NCBI RefSeq assembly: GCF_016907475.1
Contig: NZ_JAFBCA010000001.1
Location: 1,984,001-2,048,000, forward strand
Direction of reading: 5' to 3'
DNA: 64,000 nucleotides
Origin: Nocardioides cavernae
GTDB lineage: Bacteria > Actinomycetota > Actinomycetes > Propionibacteriales > Nocardioidaceae
Below are positions 34,429-44,332 of this stretch, piece after piece (the first letter of the stretch is position 1; each line of letters starts with the position of its first letter). The notes below the pieces were generated by a model. The model saw nothing but the letters and a program-made list of their open reading frames with translations. It made no database searches and was not told where the DNA came from. The translations under genes were made by a program, and so were the position numbers.

Positions 34429-35318
34429 TGTACCCCGAGGTCCGTGCCGCGGTCGCGGCCGATGCCGGTGGCGTGCTCGGCGCGCCCGGCTTCGACCTCG
34501 CCGCGCATCGCGAGGAGACCCGGCTCGCCAACCTGCGCCTGCCACGCGAGGACGTCGCGTCCGTGGAGGACGTCGACGCGGACGGGGTGCGGTGCCGGCT
34601 CTACGTGCCCGCCGACCCCGTGCCCGGCGTCGTCGTGCACGCGCACGGCGGCGGGTTCGTGCTCAACGACATCGACGTCCACGACGGCATCGCCCGGCGC
34701 ATGGCCAACCGGGGCCGCCGCGCGGTGCTGAGCGTGGACTACCGCAGACCGCCCGAGAACCCGTTCCCCGCCGCCCCCGACGACCTCGACACGGTCATCG
34801 GCTGGCTGCGCCGCGAGGGCCCGCCCGGGCCGTACGCCGCCCACGGCGACTCGGCCGGCGCCAACCTCGCGCTGGTCGCCGCCCTGCGCAACCCCGGCTT
34901 CTTCAACGCGGTCGCGCTGGTCTACCCCTTCCTCGACCCGCGCACCGGCTACCCGTCGTGGCGGCAGGGGGAGGAGTCGGGCTTCGACCCGGCCGAGGCG
35001 ACCTGGTACTGGGAGCAGTACGCCCGCACGGAGGCCGACTACGACGACCCCGACCTCGCGCCGCTGCTCTCGGACCGGCTCCACACCCTGCCGCCCACCT
35101 TCGTCGCCACCGCGGAGGCCGACCCGCTGCGCGACGAGGGGGAGGAGCTCGCCCGGCGGATCGCGGAGGCGGGCGTCGAGGTCGTCGGCATCCGCTGCCT
35201 GGGCCAGACCCACGGCTTCTGGCGGCACGCGACGTTCACCGCCTCCGAACCGCTGGTGCGCCAGGTGGCCGGCTGGCTCGACCAGCACCTCGAGCGCGTC
35301 GGGTCCGACCCGACGTAG
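34428..35318 (+). CDS. Alpha/beta hydrolase, hormone-sensitive-lipase (HSL) type esterase
   Basis: 296 residues. HSL-family features: oxyanion motif HGGGF (near 71-75), nucleophile GDSAG (near 143), Asp in TAEADPLRDE and His in GQTHGFWRH. It should hydrolyse short acyl esters in the cytoplasm. The ATG at 34428 overlaps the upstream stop by one base; a GTG three bases earlier is also possible. It forms a two-gene unit with the F420-reductase-like gene. Confidence 0.93.
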   Translation: MYPEVRAAVAADAGGVLGAPGFDLAAHREETRLANLRLPREDVASVEDVDADGVRCRLYVPADPVPGVVVHAHGGGFVLNDIDVHDGIARRMANRGRRAVLSVDYRRPPENPFPAAPDDLDTVIGWLRREGPPGPYAAHGDSAGANLALVAALRNPGFFNAVALVYPFLDPRTGYPSWRQGEESGFDPAEATWYWEQYARTEADYDDPDLAPLLSDRLHTLPPTFVATAEADPLRDEGEELARRIAEAGVEVVGIRCLGQTHGFWRHATFTASEPLVRQVAGWLDQHLERVGSDPT

Positions 35319-35384
35319 TCGGGGCGGAACTGGCGTGCGAAGCCCCGCAGCCGCTTGCGGCAAGGGCATTGAGAGGATGTGCCC

Positions 35385-35918
35385 ATGCGCGTACACCTGG
35401 GCTCCGACCACGCCGGCCTCGAGCTGAAGGACCACCTCCTGACGTGGCTGGTCGACCACGGCTACGAGGCCGTCGACCACGGACCGTTCGTCTACGACGC
35501 CCTCGACGACTACCCCTGCTTCTGCCTCCGGGCGGCCGAGGGAGTGGCCGCCGACCGCACCGAGGGCCTCGACAGCCTCGGGGTGGTGATCGGCGGCTCC
35601 GGCAACGGGGAGCAGATCGCGGCCAACAAGGTCGAGGGCATCCGGTGCGCGCTCGCCTGGTCGGAGGAGACCGCGGCGCTGGCCCGCGAGCACAACGACG
35701 CCAACGTCGTCTCCGTCGGCGGGCGGATGCACCCGGTGGACGACATGACCCGCTTCGTCGAGGTCTTCCTCTCCACGGACTTCTCCGGCGACGAGCGCCA
35801 CGTGCGTCGCATCGGCCAGCTCTCCACCTACGACGAGTCGGGAGAGCTGCCGCCGCTGCCGGAGTCCGCCCTCCGCGGCCCCGACACCGACGCGTCCCGC
35901 GACCGCACGGATGCCTGA
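35385..35918 (+). CDS. rpiB: Ribose-5-phosphate isomerase B
   Basis: 177 residues. GSDHAG near the N-terminus and GGSGNGEQIAANK at 70-82. The catalytic base is Glu76 where E. coli RpiB has a Cys, the form seen in M. tuberculosis RpiB. It interconverts ribose-5-phosphate and ribulose-5-phosphate. The acidic 25-residue tail is extra. ATG 35385 is chosen because AGAGG lies 9 bp upstream. It overlaps the glycosylase gene by 8 bp. Confidence 0.95.
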   Translation: MRVHLGSDHAGLELKDHLLTWLVDHGYEAVDHGPFVYDALDDYPCFCLRAAEGVAADRTEGLDSLGVVIGGSGNGEQIAANKVEGIRCALAWSEETAALAREHNDANVVSVGGRMHPVDDMTRFVEVFLSTDFSGDERHVRRIGQLSTYDESGELPPLPESALRGPDTDASRDRTDA

Positions 35919-36825
35919 GGGCCACACCCTTCGCAAGCTGGCCGACGACCTCACCGCGGCCTTCGCGGGCCGCAGGGTCCGGGTGTCGTCGCCGCAGGGC
36001 CGCTTCGCCGCCGACGCCGAGCAGCTCGACCGGTCACGGGTCATCGGCGCCGACTCCGCCGGCAAGCACCTCTTCCTCGAGCACGAGGGCGAGCGCTTCG
36101 TGCACGTCCACCTCGGCCTGATCGGCCAGTTCGACGTCCACACGGGGATCGAGGACGGCACGGCCGGAGTGCCCGAGCCGGTCGGCGCGGTGCGGCTGCG
36201 GATGGTCACGCTCGACGACCCGACGGACCCGCGCCCGACGGCGTATGCCGACCTGCGCGGCGCCATCATCTGTGACCTGGTCGGCGCCGCTCGACGCGCC
36301 GAGGTCCTCGGCCGCCTCGGGCCCGACCCGCTGCGACCCGACGCCGACCCCGACCTGGCCTGGCGGCGCATCTCGGCGAGCCCGCGTGCCATCGGCGACC
36401 TGTTGATGGACCAGAAGGTCCTCGCCGGTGTCGGCAACGTCTACCGCGCCGAGGTGCTCTTCCGGCACCGCATCCACCCCCTGCGTCCCGGTGACACGCT
36501 GCGCAGCGGCCAGTGGCGGGCGATGTGGGCCGACCTCGTCGAGCTCATGGCCGAGGGCGTACGCACCGGCCGGATCGACACCGTGCGCCCCGAGCACACG
36601 CCCGAGGCGATGGGTCGAGCGCCCCGCAAGGACGACCACGGTGGCGAGGTCTACGTCTACCGGCGTACGTCGCTGCCGTGCCTGGTGTGCGGCACGACGG
36701 TGCGAACGGGGGAGCTGGCGGGACGCAACTCGTTCTGGTGCCCCAAATGTCAGCCGAAGTTCCGGTCGCGGGCCCTACGATCTCCCACCAAGGGGACTGG
36801 GAGAGCAGGAGGGGCTCGAGCATGA
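35911..36825 (+). CDS. Fpg/Nei-family DNA glycosylase (Nei type)
   Basis: 304 residues. Begins MPEGHTLRK, where Pro2 is the Schiff-base nucleophile and Glu3 the acid; the PEGH form is typical of Nei and not Fpg. The helix-two-turn-helix DNA clamp (DQKVLAGVGNVYRAEVLF) is intact, and the C-terminal zinc finger has CLVC...CPKC. It excises oxidised pyrimidines and cleaves the abasic site. The start overlaps rpiB and the stop overlaps the PP2C gene by 4 bp, so three genes are coupled. Confidence 0.95.
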   Translation: MPEGHTLRKLADDLTAAFAGRRVRVSSPQGRFAADAEQLDRSRVIGADSAGKHLFLEHEGERFVHVHLGLIGQFDVHTGIEDGTAGVPEPVGAVRLRMVTLDDPTDPRPTAYADLRGAIICDLVGAARRAEVLGRLGPDPLRPDADPDLAWRRISASPRAIGDLLMDQKVLAGVGNVYRAEVLFRHRIHPLRPGDTLRSGQWRAMWADLVELMAEGVRTGRIDTVRPEHTPEAMGRAPRKDDHGGEVYVYRRTSLPCLVCGTTVRTGELAGRNSFWCPKCQPKFRSRALRSPTKGTGRAGGARA

Positions 36826-37877
36826 GTTCTCCATCGCTCCGCGCAGCCGCGAGCCGAGTGGTGCCGCGGGGGTCACGCACCCTGGTGCTGCTGGTCGTCG
36901 CGACCCTGCTGATCGGCCTCGCCATCTGGCTGTTCCCCCACGACTTCCCCCTGGTGAGCCTGCTGGTGCCGATGGTGCTCTCGAGCCTGGTGCTCGGTCC
37001 GCGGCAGCTGCCGTGGTTCGTGCTGTTCGTGCTCCTCGTCCTGGCCCTGGTCGTGCCGAGCCAGGACCCCATCACCCTGCGGATCGCGCTCACCGTCGTC
37101 ATCATCTTCGGCCTCGGGTTCGTGGTGCTGCTGTCGTCCTTCCGCCGGTCGCGCCTCGGGGTGGCCGGCATCCAGGGCGAGATGATGTTCGTCGACCTGC
37201 GCGACCGGATCCTGCGACAGGGCGGGATCCCCGACCTGCCTGCCGAGTGGTACGCCGCCAGCGAGCTGAGGTCGGCCGGGGGGACCCCGTTCGCGGGCGA
37301 CTTCGTCGTCGCCTCGCGCGTCGAGGGGCGTCTCGAGGTGGCGGTCGTCGACGTCTCCGGCAAGGGACAGGGCGCCGGCACCCGGGCCCTGCTGCTGTGC
37401 GGGGCCCTGGGCGGGCTGCTGAGCGCGCTGCCGCCCAGCGAGTTCCTCGACGGTGCCAACCAGTTCCTGCTCCAGCAGGACTGGGACGAGGGGTTCGCCA
37501 CCGCGATCCACCTCTCGCTCGACCTCACCACCGGCCACTACGACATCCGCAGCGCCGGCCACCCGCCTGCTGCCCTGCGCCACGCCGGGTCGGGCCGGTG
37601 GGAGGTGCTCGAGTCGGAGGGACCCGTCCTGGGCCTCATCGACGGAGCCACCTTCCCCGCCGCCTCGGGAGAGATCCGCCGTGGCGACGCGCTCCTGCTC
37701 TACACCGACGGCATGGTCGAGACCCGCACCCGTGACATCGCCCTCGGCATCGACCGGATGCTCGGGCAGGCCGAGCACCTGCTGCGCGGTGAGTTCGAGG
37801 GCGGCGCCACCCGGCTCGTCGAGGCGCTCGGCTCTCGCAACGACGACCGCGCGCTGCTCCTGGTGCACCGGCGCTGA
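36822..37877 (+). CDS. Membrane-anchored PP2C/SpoIIE-type protein phosphatase
   Basis: 351 residues. Three or four membrane helices (20-110) are followed by a SpoIIE/RsbU-like phosphatase domain with metal-binding motifs GDFVVA, VDVSGKGQGAG, the glycine segment SAGHPPA, YTDGMVE and the final NDDRALLLV. Such enzymes dephosphorylate anti-anti-sigma proteins; there is no PAS or GAF sensor, so the membrane part may sense the signal. Last gene of the rpiB-nei unit by ATGA overlap. Targets are unknown and no sigma-factor regulator is adjacent. Confidence 0.9.
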   Translation: MSSPSLRAAASRVVPRGSRTLVLLVVATLLIGLAIWLFPHDFPLVSLLVPMVLSSLVLGPRQLPWFVLFVLLVLALVVPSQDPITLRIALTVVIIFGLGFVVLLSSFRRSRLGVAGIQGEMMFVDLRDRILRQGGIPDLPAEWYAASELRSAGGTPFAGDFVVASRVEGRLEVAVVDVSGKGQGAGTRALLLCGALGGLLSALPPSEFLDGANQFLLQQDWDEGFATAIHLSLDLTTGHYDIRSAGHPPAALRHAGSGRWEVLESEGPVLGLIDGATFPAASGEIRRGDALLLYTDGMVETRTRDIALGIDRMLGQAEHLLRGEFEGGATRLVEALGSRNDDRALLLVHRR

Positions 37878-37952
37878 GCCGGGTTGGAGCGCACGCTCGC
37901 GCGTGTGGCACCATGACTCCCGCACCGGCGGGACGACCTCGTCGGGACGCGC

Positions 37953-38026
37953 GCGGATGTAGCTCAATGGTAGAGCCCCAGTCTTCCAAACTGGCTACGC
38001 GGGTTCGATTCCCGTCATCCGCTCCA
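37953..38026 (+). tRNA. tRNA-Gly (TCC anticodon)
   Basis: Cloverleaf with acceptor GCGGATG/CATCCGC, loop CTTCCAA between CCAGT/ACTGG, anticodon TCC at 37985-37987, T-arm GGGTTCGATTCCC. Discriminator T is followed by an encoded CCA (38024-38026), the only one of the four tRNAs here with it. Confidence 0.97.
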
Positions 38027-38071
38027 AGCAGGCTGCGAGTGCCCCACGCAGGGGCGTCGGAGCCGGTTTGG

Positions 38072-38144
38072 CGGGGCGTAGCGTAGTGGCTAGCGCGCCT
38101 GCTTTGGGAGCAGGAGATCGCAGGTTCGAGTCCTGTCGCCCCGA
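38072..38144 (+). tRNA. tRNA-Pro (TGG anticodon)
   Basis: 73 nt. Acceptor CGGGGCG/CGCCCCG, anticodon stem CCTGC/GCAGG with loop TTTGGGA, anticodon TGG at 38105-38107. CCA is not encoded. It lies 45 bp after tRNA-Gly, so both may share a transcript. Confidence 0.97.
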
Positions 38145-38326
38145 CCCTCTGGCCCCACCCGTCACGCGGTCCCCGCGCCTCGCTCGGGTGGCCAGGGCGT
38201 GATTCGGCCTGTGCCCTCGCCCTCGATAGACTGGCGCGGTTTGCGGTCGCCGGGCCCCGTGCCCTGGCAGTGCCGCTCCTTTCCCCGTGTGGTCCACCCA
38301 CAGACCTTCAGCATCAGGAGACATTT

Positions 38327-39742
38327 GTGAAGAGCGCCGTCGAGACCTTGAGCCCCACCCGGGCCAAGCTGACCGTCGAGGTGCCCTTCGAGGAGCTCAA
38401 GCCGAGCCTCGACGCGGCGTACCAGAAGATCGCGAAGCAGATCAACGTCCCCGGCTTCCGCCGCGGCAAGGTCCCGCCGGCGGTCATCGACCGCCAGGTC
38501 GGCCGCGGTCCGGTCCTCGACGAGGCGATCAACGCCGTCGTCCCGCAGCAGTACATGGCTGCCCTGCAGGAGCACGACCTCGAGCCGCTGGCCCAGCCGG
38601 AGATCGAGGTGACGAAGTTCGAGGACAACGAGTCCCTTGAGTTCACCGCCGAGGTCGACGTCAAGCCCGACTTCGAGCTGCCCTCCTACGACGGCCTCGA
38701 GGCGAGCGTCGACGACGTCGAGATCAGCGACGCCGACGTCGACGAGCAGGTCGAGGCGCTGCGTGAGCGCTTCGGCACCCTGGTCCCGGTCGAGCGCGCC
38801 GCCGCCGACGGCGACTTCGTCACCATCGACCTGGTCGCCGCCAAGGGCGGCGAGACCGTCGAGGGCGGCGAGGTCACCGGCATGTCCTACAAGGTCGGCC
38901 GCGGCGGCATGATCGACGGCCTCGACGAGGCCCTCGTCGGCCTCTCCGCCGGCGGCGACGCGACGTTCGACTCCGAGCTCGCCGGTGGCGACCTGGTGGG
39001 CGAGCCCGTCCAGGTGACCGTCACGGTGACGGCCGTTCAGGAGCAGCAGCTCCCCGAGTACGACGACGAGTTCGCCCAGCTCGCCTCCGAGTTCGACACC
39101 GTCGACGAGCTCACCGCCGACGTGCGCGAGCGCCTGGGCCGCGGCAAGCGCCTCGAGCAGGCCGCCGCCGCTCGTGACGCGGTCCTCGAGGCCCTGCTGG
39201 AGAAGGTCTCCATCCCGCTGCCCGAGGTCATGGTCACCGACGAGCTCAACGCCCGTCGCCAGAACGTCGAGCAGCAGCTCGCCATGGCCGGCATCACCAT
39301 GGAGAAGTACCTCGAGGACGAGGGCCAGACCCAGGAGGAGTTCGAGGCCGACCTCGACCGCCGGGTCCGCGACGCCGTCGCCGCCCAGTTCATCCTCGAC
39401 AAGATCGCCAAGAAGGAGGAGTTCGGCATCGACCAGGCCGAGCTCTCCGAGCACCTCGTGCGGCGTGCCCAGCAGTCCGGGCAGGACCCGCAGGAGTTCG
39501 CCAACCACATGTTCGAGCACAACCACATCCCCGAGCTCGTGCAGGAGATCATGCGCGGCAAGGCGCTGGCGACGATCGTCGAGGCGGCGACCGTCAAGGA
39601 CGCCTCGGGCAACGTGGTCGAGCTCAAGAACCTGCGTCCCGACGGCACGATCGGTGAGCCGGTCGAGGAGAGCACCGAGGCGAGCGCGGACGAGAGCACC
39701 GACGAGCAGACCGGCGAGGCCGACGAGGCCGAGAAGGCCTGA
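38327..39742 (+). CDS. tig: Trigger factor
   Basis: 471 residues. N-terminal ribosome-binding domain with the signature GFRRGKVPPAVID (near 45-57), a central FKBP-type peptidyl-prolyl isomerase domain (GDFVTIDLVA to VTVTVTAVQE), and the helical chaperone arms. The acidic tail (EESTEASADESTDEQTGEAD) is long, as is usual in actinobacteria. It folds nascent chains at the ribosome exit. GTG 38327 follows AGGAG by six bases and begins VKSAVETLSPTRAKL, the expected N-terminus. Confidence 0.97.
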   Translation: MKSAVETLSPTRAKLTVEVPFEELKPSLDAAYQKIAKQINVPGFRRGKVPPAVIDRQVGRGPVLDEAINAVVPQQYMAALQEHDLEPLAQPEIEVTKFEDNESLEFTAEVDVKPDFELPSYDGLEASVDDVEISDADVDEQVEALRERFGTLVPVERAAADGDFVTIDLVAAKGGETVEGGEVTGMSYKVGRGGMIDGLDEALVGLSAGGDATFDSELAGGDLVGEPVQVTVTVTAVQEQQLPEYDDEFAQLASEFDTVDELTADVRERLGRGKRLEQAAAARDAVLEALLEKVSIPLPEVMVTDELNARRQNVEQQLAMAGITMEKYLEDEGQTQEEFEADLDRRVRDAVAAQFILDKIAKKEEFGIDQAELSEHLVRRAQQSGQDPQEFANHMFEHNHIPELVQEIMRGKALATIVEAATVKDASGNVVELKNLRPDGTIGEPVEESTEASADESTDEQTGEADEAEKA

Positions 39743-39755
39743 CCCGCTCCGCTCC

Positions 39756-39794
39756 ACGACCGGCGTCCACCCCTCCCGGGTGGGCGCCGGTCGT
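39756..39794. terminator. Bidirectional terminator between tig and the phosphotransferase gene
   Basis: 17-bp stem (ACGACCGGCGTCCACCC with its partner at 39778-39794; one G-T pair) and a 5-nt loop, 14 bp after tig and 4 bp from the convergent stop. Confidence 0.9.
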
Positions 39795-39797
39795 CGT

Positions 39798-40982
39798 CTA
39801 CCCGGGCTCGGTGCCAGCCAACACGTCGAGCGAGTAGCGGGCGATCGCCGCCCGCTGCCGCGACCAGTGGTCGAGGGCGTCGGCGTCCGAGTCGTCGAGC
39901 CGCTCGAGCGGCAGGCTCGGCAGGCCGTTGAACAGCATCAGGCTCACCGCGTGGCCGCGCCGCACCTCCTCGAGCGGGACCTCGAGCCCCTCGTCGGCGA
40001 GCCCGGCGGCGTACGACGCCACGCACGCGGCCGCGCGCTCGGGCAGGTCGTCGGCGTCCTGCCGCCCGATCTGGATGTCGCCCACCAGCAGCTGGGACAG
40101 GTCGAACCCGACCGGTTGGGACCGCCAGAAGCCGAAGTCGATCAGGGTGAATCCCCGCTGGCCGGTGCGACGCAGCAGGTTGTTGGGGCAGGCGTCGCCG
40201 TGCGAGGCCAGGTGGCGCGACGCGGCGAACTCCTGGGCCAGGACGTCGAGGTGACGGGCAGCCGCCAGGAGGCCGTCGCGGAGCCCACCGAAGTGCTCGG
40301 CGACGGCGGGGTGGAGCCACGTGGCCTCGTCGTGCAGGCCGGGGAGCACGGTGAAGGCCAGCCGACCGGCGACGAAGCTCTCGATGTGCCAGGGCTGCGG
40401 GTCGATGTCGGCCAGGGCGGCCACTGCCCGGCTGGCGGACAGGCGCCCGAGCAGGCGCGCTGCGCGGACGCTGTCGTCGGGACCCCACGGCACCGGGTCG
40501 GCGTCGACGGCCTCCAGCCAGATCACGGCGGTCTCGTCGGGGCGCTCCTCGACCCGCAGGCCGCGGGGCATCGAGAACCCCTCGGGCAGCCGCTCACGCA
40601 GGTCGGATCCGTAGACCAGCGGCTCGGCGCGCCACGGGAGCGAGGCGGCCGCCCACTCGCCGATCTCGGGCGGTACGCCGGCGAAGGCGGGGGAGTGCCG
40701 CCAGTTGTGCACCCGCTTGACGAACAGCGTGAACTCCCGGCCCTCACTGTCGAGGCCGGTGTCCGTCCCGGCGGTGGCACGGCCACGGACCCAGGTCCGG
40801 GCGCCGGTGAGGATCGACGGGACGTCGTAGGCGACGGGTTCGGCCGTGGAGTCGAGCAACCGCACCGTCTGCACGTCCCACAGCTCGGCGACCATCGCCT
40901 CGAGCTCGGCGTCACTGACGTCGTCGGCGCCGAGCACCTCACGCCGGTCGACCCCGGGCGACAGCGTGAAAGTTGCTTTCAT
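39798..40982 (-). CDS. Phosphotransferase (APH family)
   Basis: 394 residues. Aminoglycoside-phosphotransferase-like kinase fold: catalytic loop SHGDACPNNLLRR (HGDxxxxN) and metal Asp in TLIDFGFWR. The N-terminal 120 residues are not familiar and seem to form an extra domain. The substrate may be a small metabolite, not necessarily an antibiotic. Start ATG 40982 fits a leaderless message (TACCTT on the reverse strand, 8 nt upstream); ATG 40988 would add two residues. It is divergent from a MarR regulator, with AAGTTGCTTTCATG repeated at both starts. Confidence 0.8.
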   Translation of the reverse strand: MKATFTLSPGVDRREVLGADDVSDAELEAMVAELWDVQTVRLLDSTAEPVAYDVPSILTGARTWVRGRATAGTDTGLDSEGREFTLFVKRVHNWRHSPAFAGVPPEIGEWAAASLPWRAEPLVYGSDLRERLPEGFSMPRGLRVEERPDETAVIWLEAVDADPVPWGPDDSVRAARLLGRLSASRAVAALADIDPQPWHIESFVAGRLAFTVLPGLHDEATWLHPAVAEHFGGLRDGLLAAARHLDVLAQEFAASRHLASHGDACPNNLLRRTGQRGFTLIDFGFWRSQPVGFDLSQLLVGDIQIGRQDADDLPERAAACVASYAAGLADEGLEVPLEEVRRGHAVSLMLFNGLPSLPLERLDDSDADALDHWSRQRAAIARYSLDVLAGTEPG

Positions 40983-41009
40983 GGTCATAGAAGGTAAGTT
41001 GCTTTCATG
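40970..41009. promoter_or_regulatory. Paired MarR-type operator repeats at divergent promoters
   Basis: AAGTTGCTTTCATG occurs at 40970-40983 and again at 40996-41009, 26 bp apart. The first is part of GAAAG-TTG-CTTTC (40968-40980). Each core is AAG-TTG-CTT. The second overlaps the -10 TAAGTT (40995-41000) of the regulator; the first covers the start of the phosphotransferase gene. Confidence 0.6.
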
Positions 41010-41432
41010 ACTCGCGTCAAGAGGCTCCCGGCCGCCCGGCCGCACCTGCCGATGCTGATGGGCATGGTGTTCTCCCAGCTGCGCGACCGCCTGGCCGTCG
41101 AGGCGCCGGACCTGCGGCCCTCCCAGCTGCGCGTCCTGGAGTGGCTCCCGGCGGACGGGCTGACCATCAGCGAGCTCGCCGAGTGCGCCGAGATGACCAC
41201 TCAGGGGTGCGGGCAGTTCGTCCGCCAGCTCGAGGCGCTCGCCATGGTGGAGGTGTCCGTGGCCGACCACGACGCCCGCGCCCGCGTCGTACGCATCACC
41301 GCAGCCGGGCGCGACGCCCTCGCCCGCTCCGCGGCGGTGCTGGCCGCCTGCGACGAGGCATGGGCCGCTCAGGTGGGTCCGGAGCGGTGGCGGGTGTTCC
41401 GCGAGGTGCTGGAGGAGGTCGCGCTCGACTGA
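41007..41432 (+). CDS. MarR-family transcriptional regulator
   Basis: 141 residues. Winged helix: [20 protein letters not shown], recognition helix [20 protein letters not shown] and wing [20 protein letters not shown]. Probably autoregulates and represses the divergent phosphotransferase through the paired repeats between them. ATG 41007 has TAAGTT 6 nt upstream and no ribosome site. It sits just upstream of clpP1 in the same direction, but clpP1 has its own promoter element. Confidence 0.9.
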   Translation: MTRVKRLPAARPHLPMLMGMVFSQLRDRLAVEAPDLRPSQLRVLEWLPADGLTISELAECAEMTTQGCGQFVRQLEALAMVEVSVADHDARARVVRITAAGRDALARSAAVLAACDEAWAAQVGPERWRVFREVLEEVALD

Positions 41433-41502
41433 GCGTGCCGAGCCCGAATCCGCTCTGGGCGAACAGGGTGGGTCAGCGCGTGGAAGTGTCCGTCCTTCCG
41501 GC

Positions 41503-41508
41503 TAGTGT
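41503..41508 (+). promoter_or_regulatory. -10 element for leaderless clpP1
   Basis: TAGTGT, 7 nt before GTG 41516. Confidence 0.5.
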
Positions 41509-41515
41509 CGCCAGC

Positions 41516-42157
41516 GTGAACCAGAACTCCAGCCCAGCCCTCTCGCCCGAGATGAACGGCGCCGGTGGGATGTATGGCCTCGACGACCACATCTACCAGC
41601 GGCTCCTCCGTGAGCGCATCGTCTTCCTCGGCTCGGAGGTGCGCGACCAGAACGCCAACGCGATCTGCGCGCAGCTCCTCCTGCTCTCCGCGGAGGACCC
41701 GGAGGCCGACATCTTCCTCCACATCAACAGCCCCGGCGGCTCGGTCGACGCCGGCATGGCGATCTACGACACGATGAACTACATCCCCAACGACGTGGCG
41801 ACGGTGGGCATGGGCCTGGCGGCCTCGATGGGCCAGTTCCTGCTCTGTGCCGGCACCAAGGGCAAGCGCTACGCCCTGCCCCACGCCCGCATCATGATGC
41901 ACCAGCCCTCCTCGGGCATGGGCGGCTCGGCCTCCGACATCAAGATCCAGGCCCAGCAGTCGTTGCACATCAAGAAGGTGCTGCTCGACCTGATCGCCGA
42001 GCACACCGGCCAGAGCGTCGAGCAGGTCATCGCCGACGCCGACCGCGACCGGTGGTTCACCTCCGACCAGGCCGTCGAGTACGGACTCGTCGACCAGGTC
42101 ATCACCAGCGCCCGCGAAGCCGCCGACGAGGGCCGCCCGGCCCGGACCAAGGACTGA
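41516..42157 (+). CDS. clpP: ATP-dependent Clp protease proteolytic subunit ClpP1
   Basis: 213 residues from GTG 41516. Catalytic triad Ser104 (LAASMGQ), His129 (MMHQPS) and Asp178 (DRDRWF). In actinobacteria two different ClpP rings form one tetradecamer that works with ClpX or ClpC1. This copy is followed 5 bp later by the second clpP, so equal synthesis is expected. The first 20 residues are likely a propeptide. ATG 41552 is an alternative start. Confidence 0.96.
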   Translation: MNQNSSPALSPEMNGAGGMYGLDDHIYQRLLRERIVFLGSEVRDQNANAICAQLLLLSAEDPEADIFLHINSPGGSVDAGMAIYDTMNYIPNDVATVGMGLAASMGQFLLCAGTKGKRYALPHARIMMHQPSSGMGGSASDIKIQAQQSLHIKKVLLDLIAEHTGQSVEQVIADADRDRWFTSDQAVEYGLVDQVITSAREAADEGRPARTKD

Positions 42158-42162
42158 ACACC

Positions 42163-42777
42163 ATGAACTACTACATCCCCCAGTGGGAAGAGCGCACGTC
42201 CTACGGTTTCCGCCGCATCGACCCCTACGCCAAGCTGTTCGAGGAGCGCATCATCTACCTCGGCACGCCGATCAGCGACGACGTGGCCAATGCGGTCATC
42301 GCCCAGCTGATGTGCCTGGAGACGATGAACCCCGACACCGACATCAGCATCTACATCAACAGCCCCGGTGGCTCGTTCACCGCGCTCACCGCGATCTACG
42401 ACACGATGCGCTTCATCAAGCCCGACGTGCAGACGGTGTGCCTGGGCCAGGCGGCCTCGGCGGCGGCGATCCTGCTGGGCGCCGGCGCCAAGGGCAAGCG
42501 GATGGCGCTGCCCAACAGCCGCATCCTGATCCACCAGCCCTACACCGAGGGCACGTTCGGCCAGACCTCCGACATCGAGATCCAGGCCAACGAGATCCTG
42601 CGCATGCGTGAGCTCCTGGAGAAGATGATCGCCGACTCCAGCGGCAGGGACATCGACCAGGTGAGCCGCGACATCGAGCGCGACAAGATCCTGACCGCCG
42701 AGCAGGCCGTCGAGTACGGCCTGATCGACGCGGTGATCGAGTCCCGCAAGGGTGCCCCGGCCCTCGCGGGTCGCTGA
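42163..42777 (+). CDS. clpP: ATP-dependent Clp protease proteolytic subunit ClpP2
   Basis: 204 residues. Triad Ser99 (QAASAAA), His124 (LIHQPY) and Asp174 (ERDKIL). N-terminus MNYYIPQWEERTSYG resembles other actinobacterial ClpP2 proteins. It pairs with the preceding ClpP1; the two differ clearly in sequence, as expected of the hetero-oligomeric enzyme. It lies 153 bp before clpX. Confidence 0.96.
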   Translation: MNYYIPQWEERTSYGFRRIDPYAKLFEERIIYLGTPISDDVANAVIAQLMCLETMNPDTDISIYINSPGGSFTALTAIYDTMRFIKPDVQTVCLGQAASAAAILLGAGAKGKRMALPNSRILIHQPYTEGTFGQTSDIEIQANEILRMRELLEKMIADSSGRDIDQVSRDIERDKILTAEQAVEYGLIDAVIESRKGAPALAGR

Positions 42778-42930
42778 GCCGAGGCTCGGAAATGATGGCC
42801 GACGACATCTCGTGTCCGGCCCCCGACGGGGGCCGGCGCGGGGTACCGTCGTACGGCCCACTGCAAGGCAGCACAGCGCAAGGTGCGAAGTGCCGGAGCC
42901 CCCATCCGGCGAGACTGGAGGACACGACTC

Positions 42931-44211
<1,281 letters not shown>

Positions 44212-44259
44212 CCCCTGGCCCGACATGACCATGGCGGTCTAGTCATTTCGGACTATTCC

Positions 44260-44291
44260 GGGCCATCGACGCAAGACATGCGTCATGGCCC
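44260..44291. terminator. Hairpin after clpX
   Basis: GGGCCATCGACGCA pairs with TGCGTCATGGCCC (13 bp with one bulged C) around a 5-nt loop, 48 bp after clpX. It covers the ATG at 44285, arguing for a later start of the next gene. Confidence 0.75.
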
Positions 44292-44332
44292 GGAGAGACT
44301 GGCGTCTCGTCAGCATGTGGGAAGGGGACCCC

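Noticed and set aside
37636..38324. Reverse-strand frames containing GATGLEPAISCSQS-like and MTGIEPA-like strings
   Set aside because: These are translations of the tRNA-Gly and tRNA-Pro genes on the opposite strand, well known as spurious ORFs.
41552..42157. Start of clpP1 at ATG 41552
   Set aside because: No ribosome site precedes it, while GTG 41516 has a well-placed TAGTGT; kept as an alternative only.
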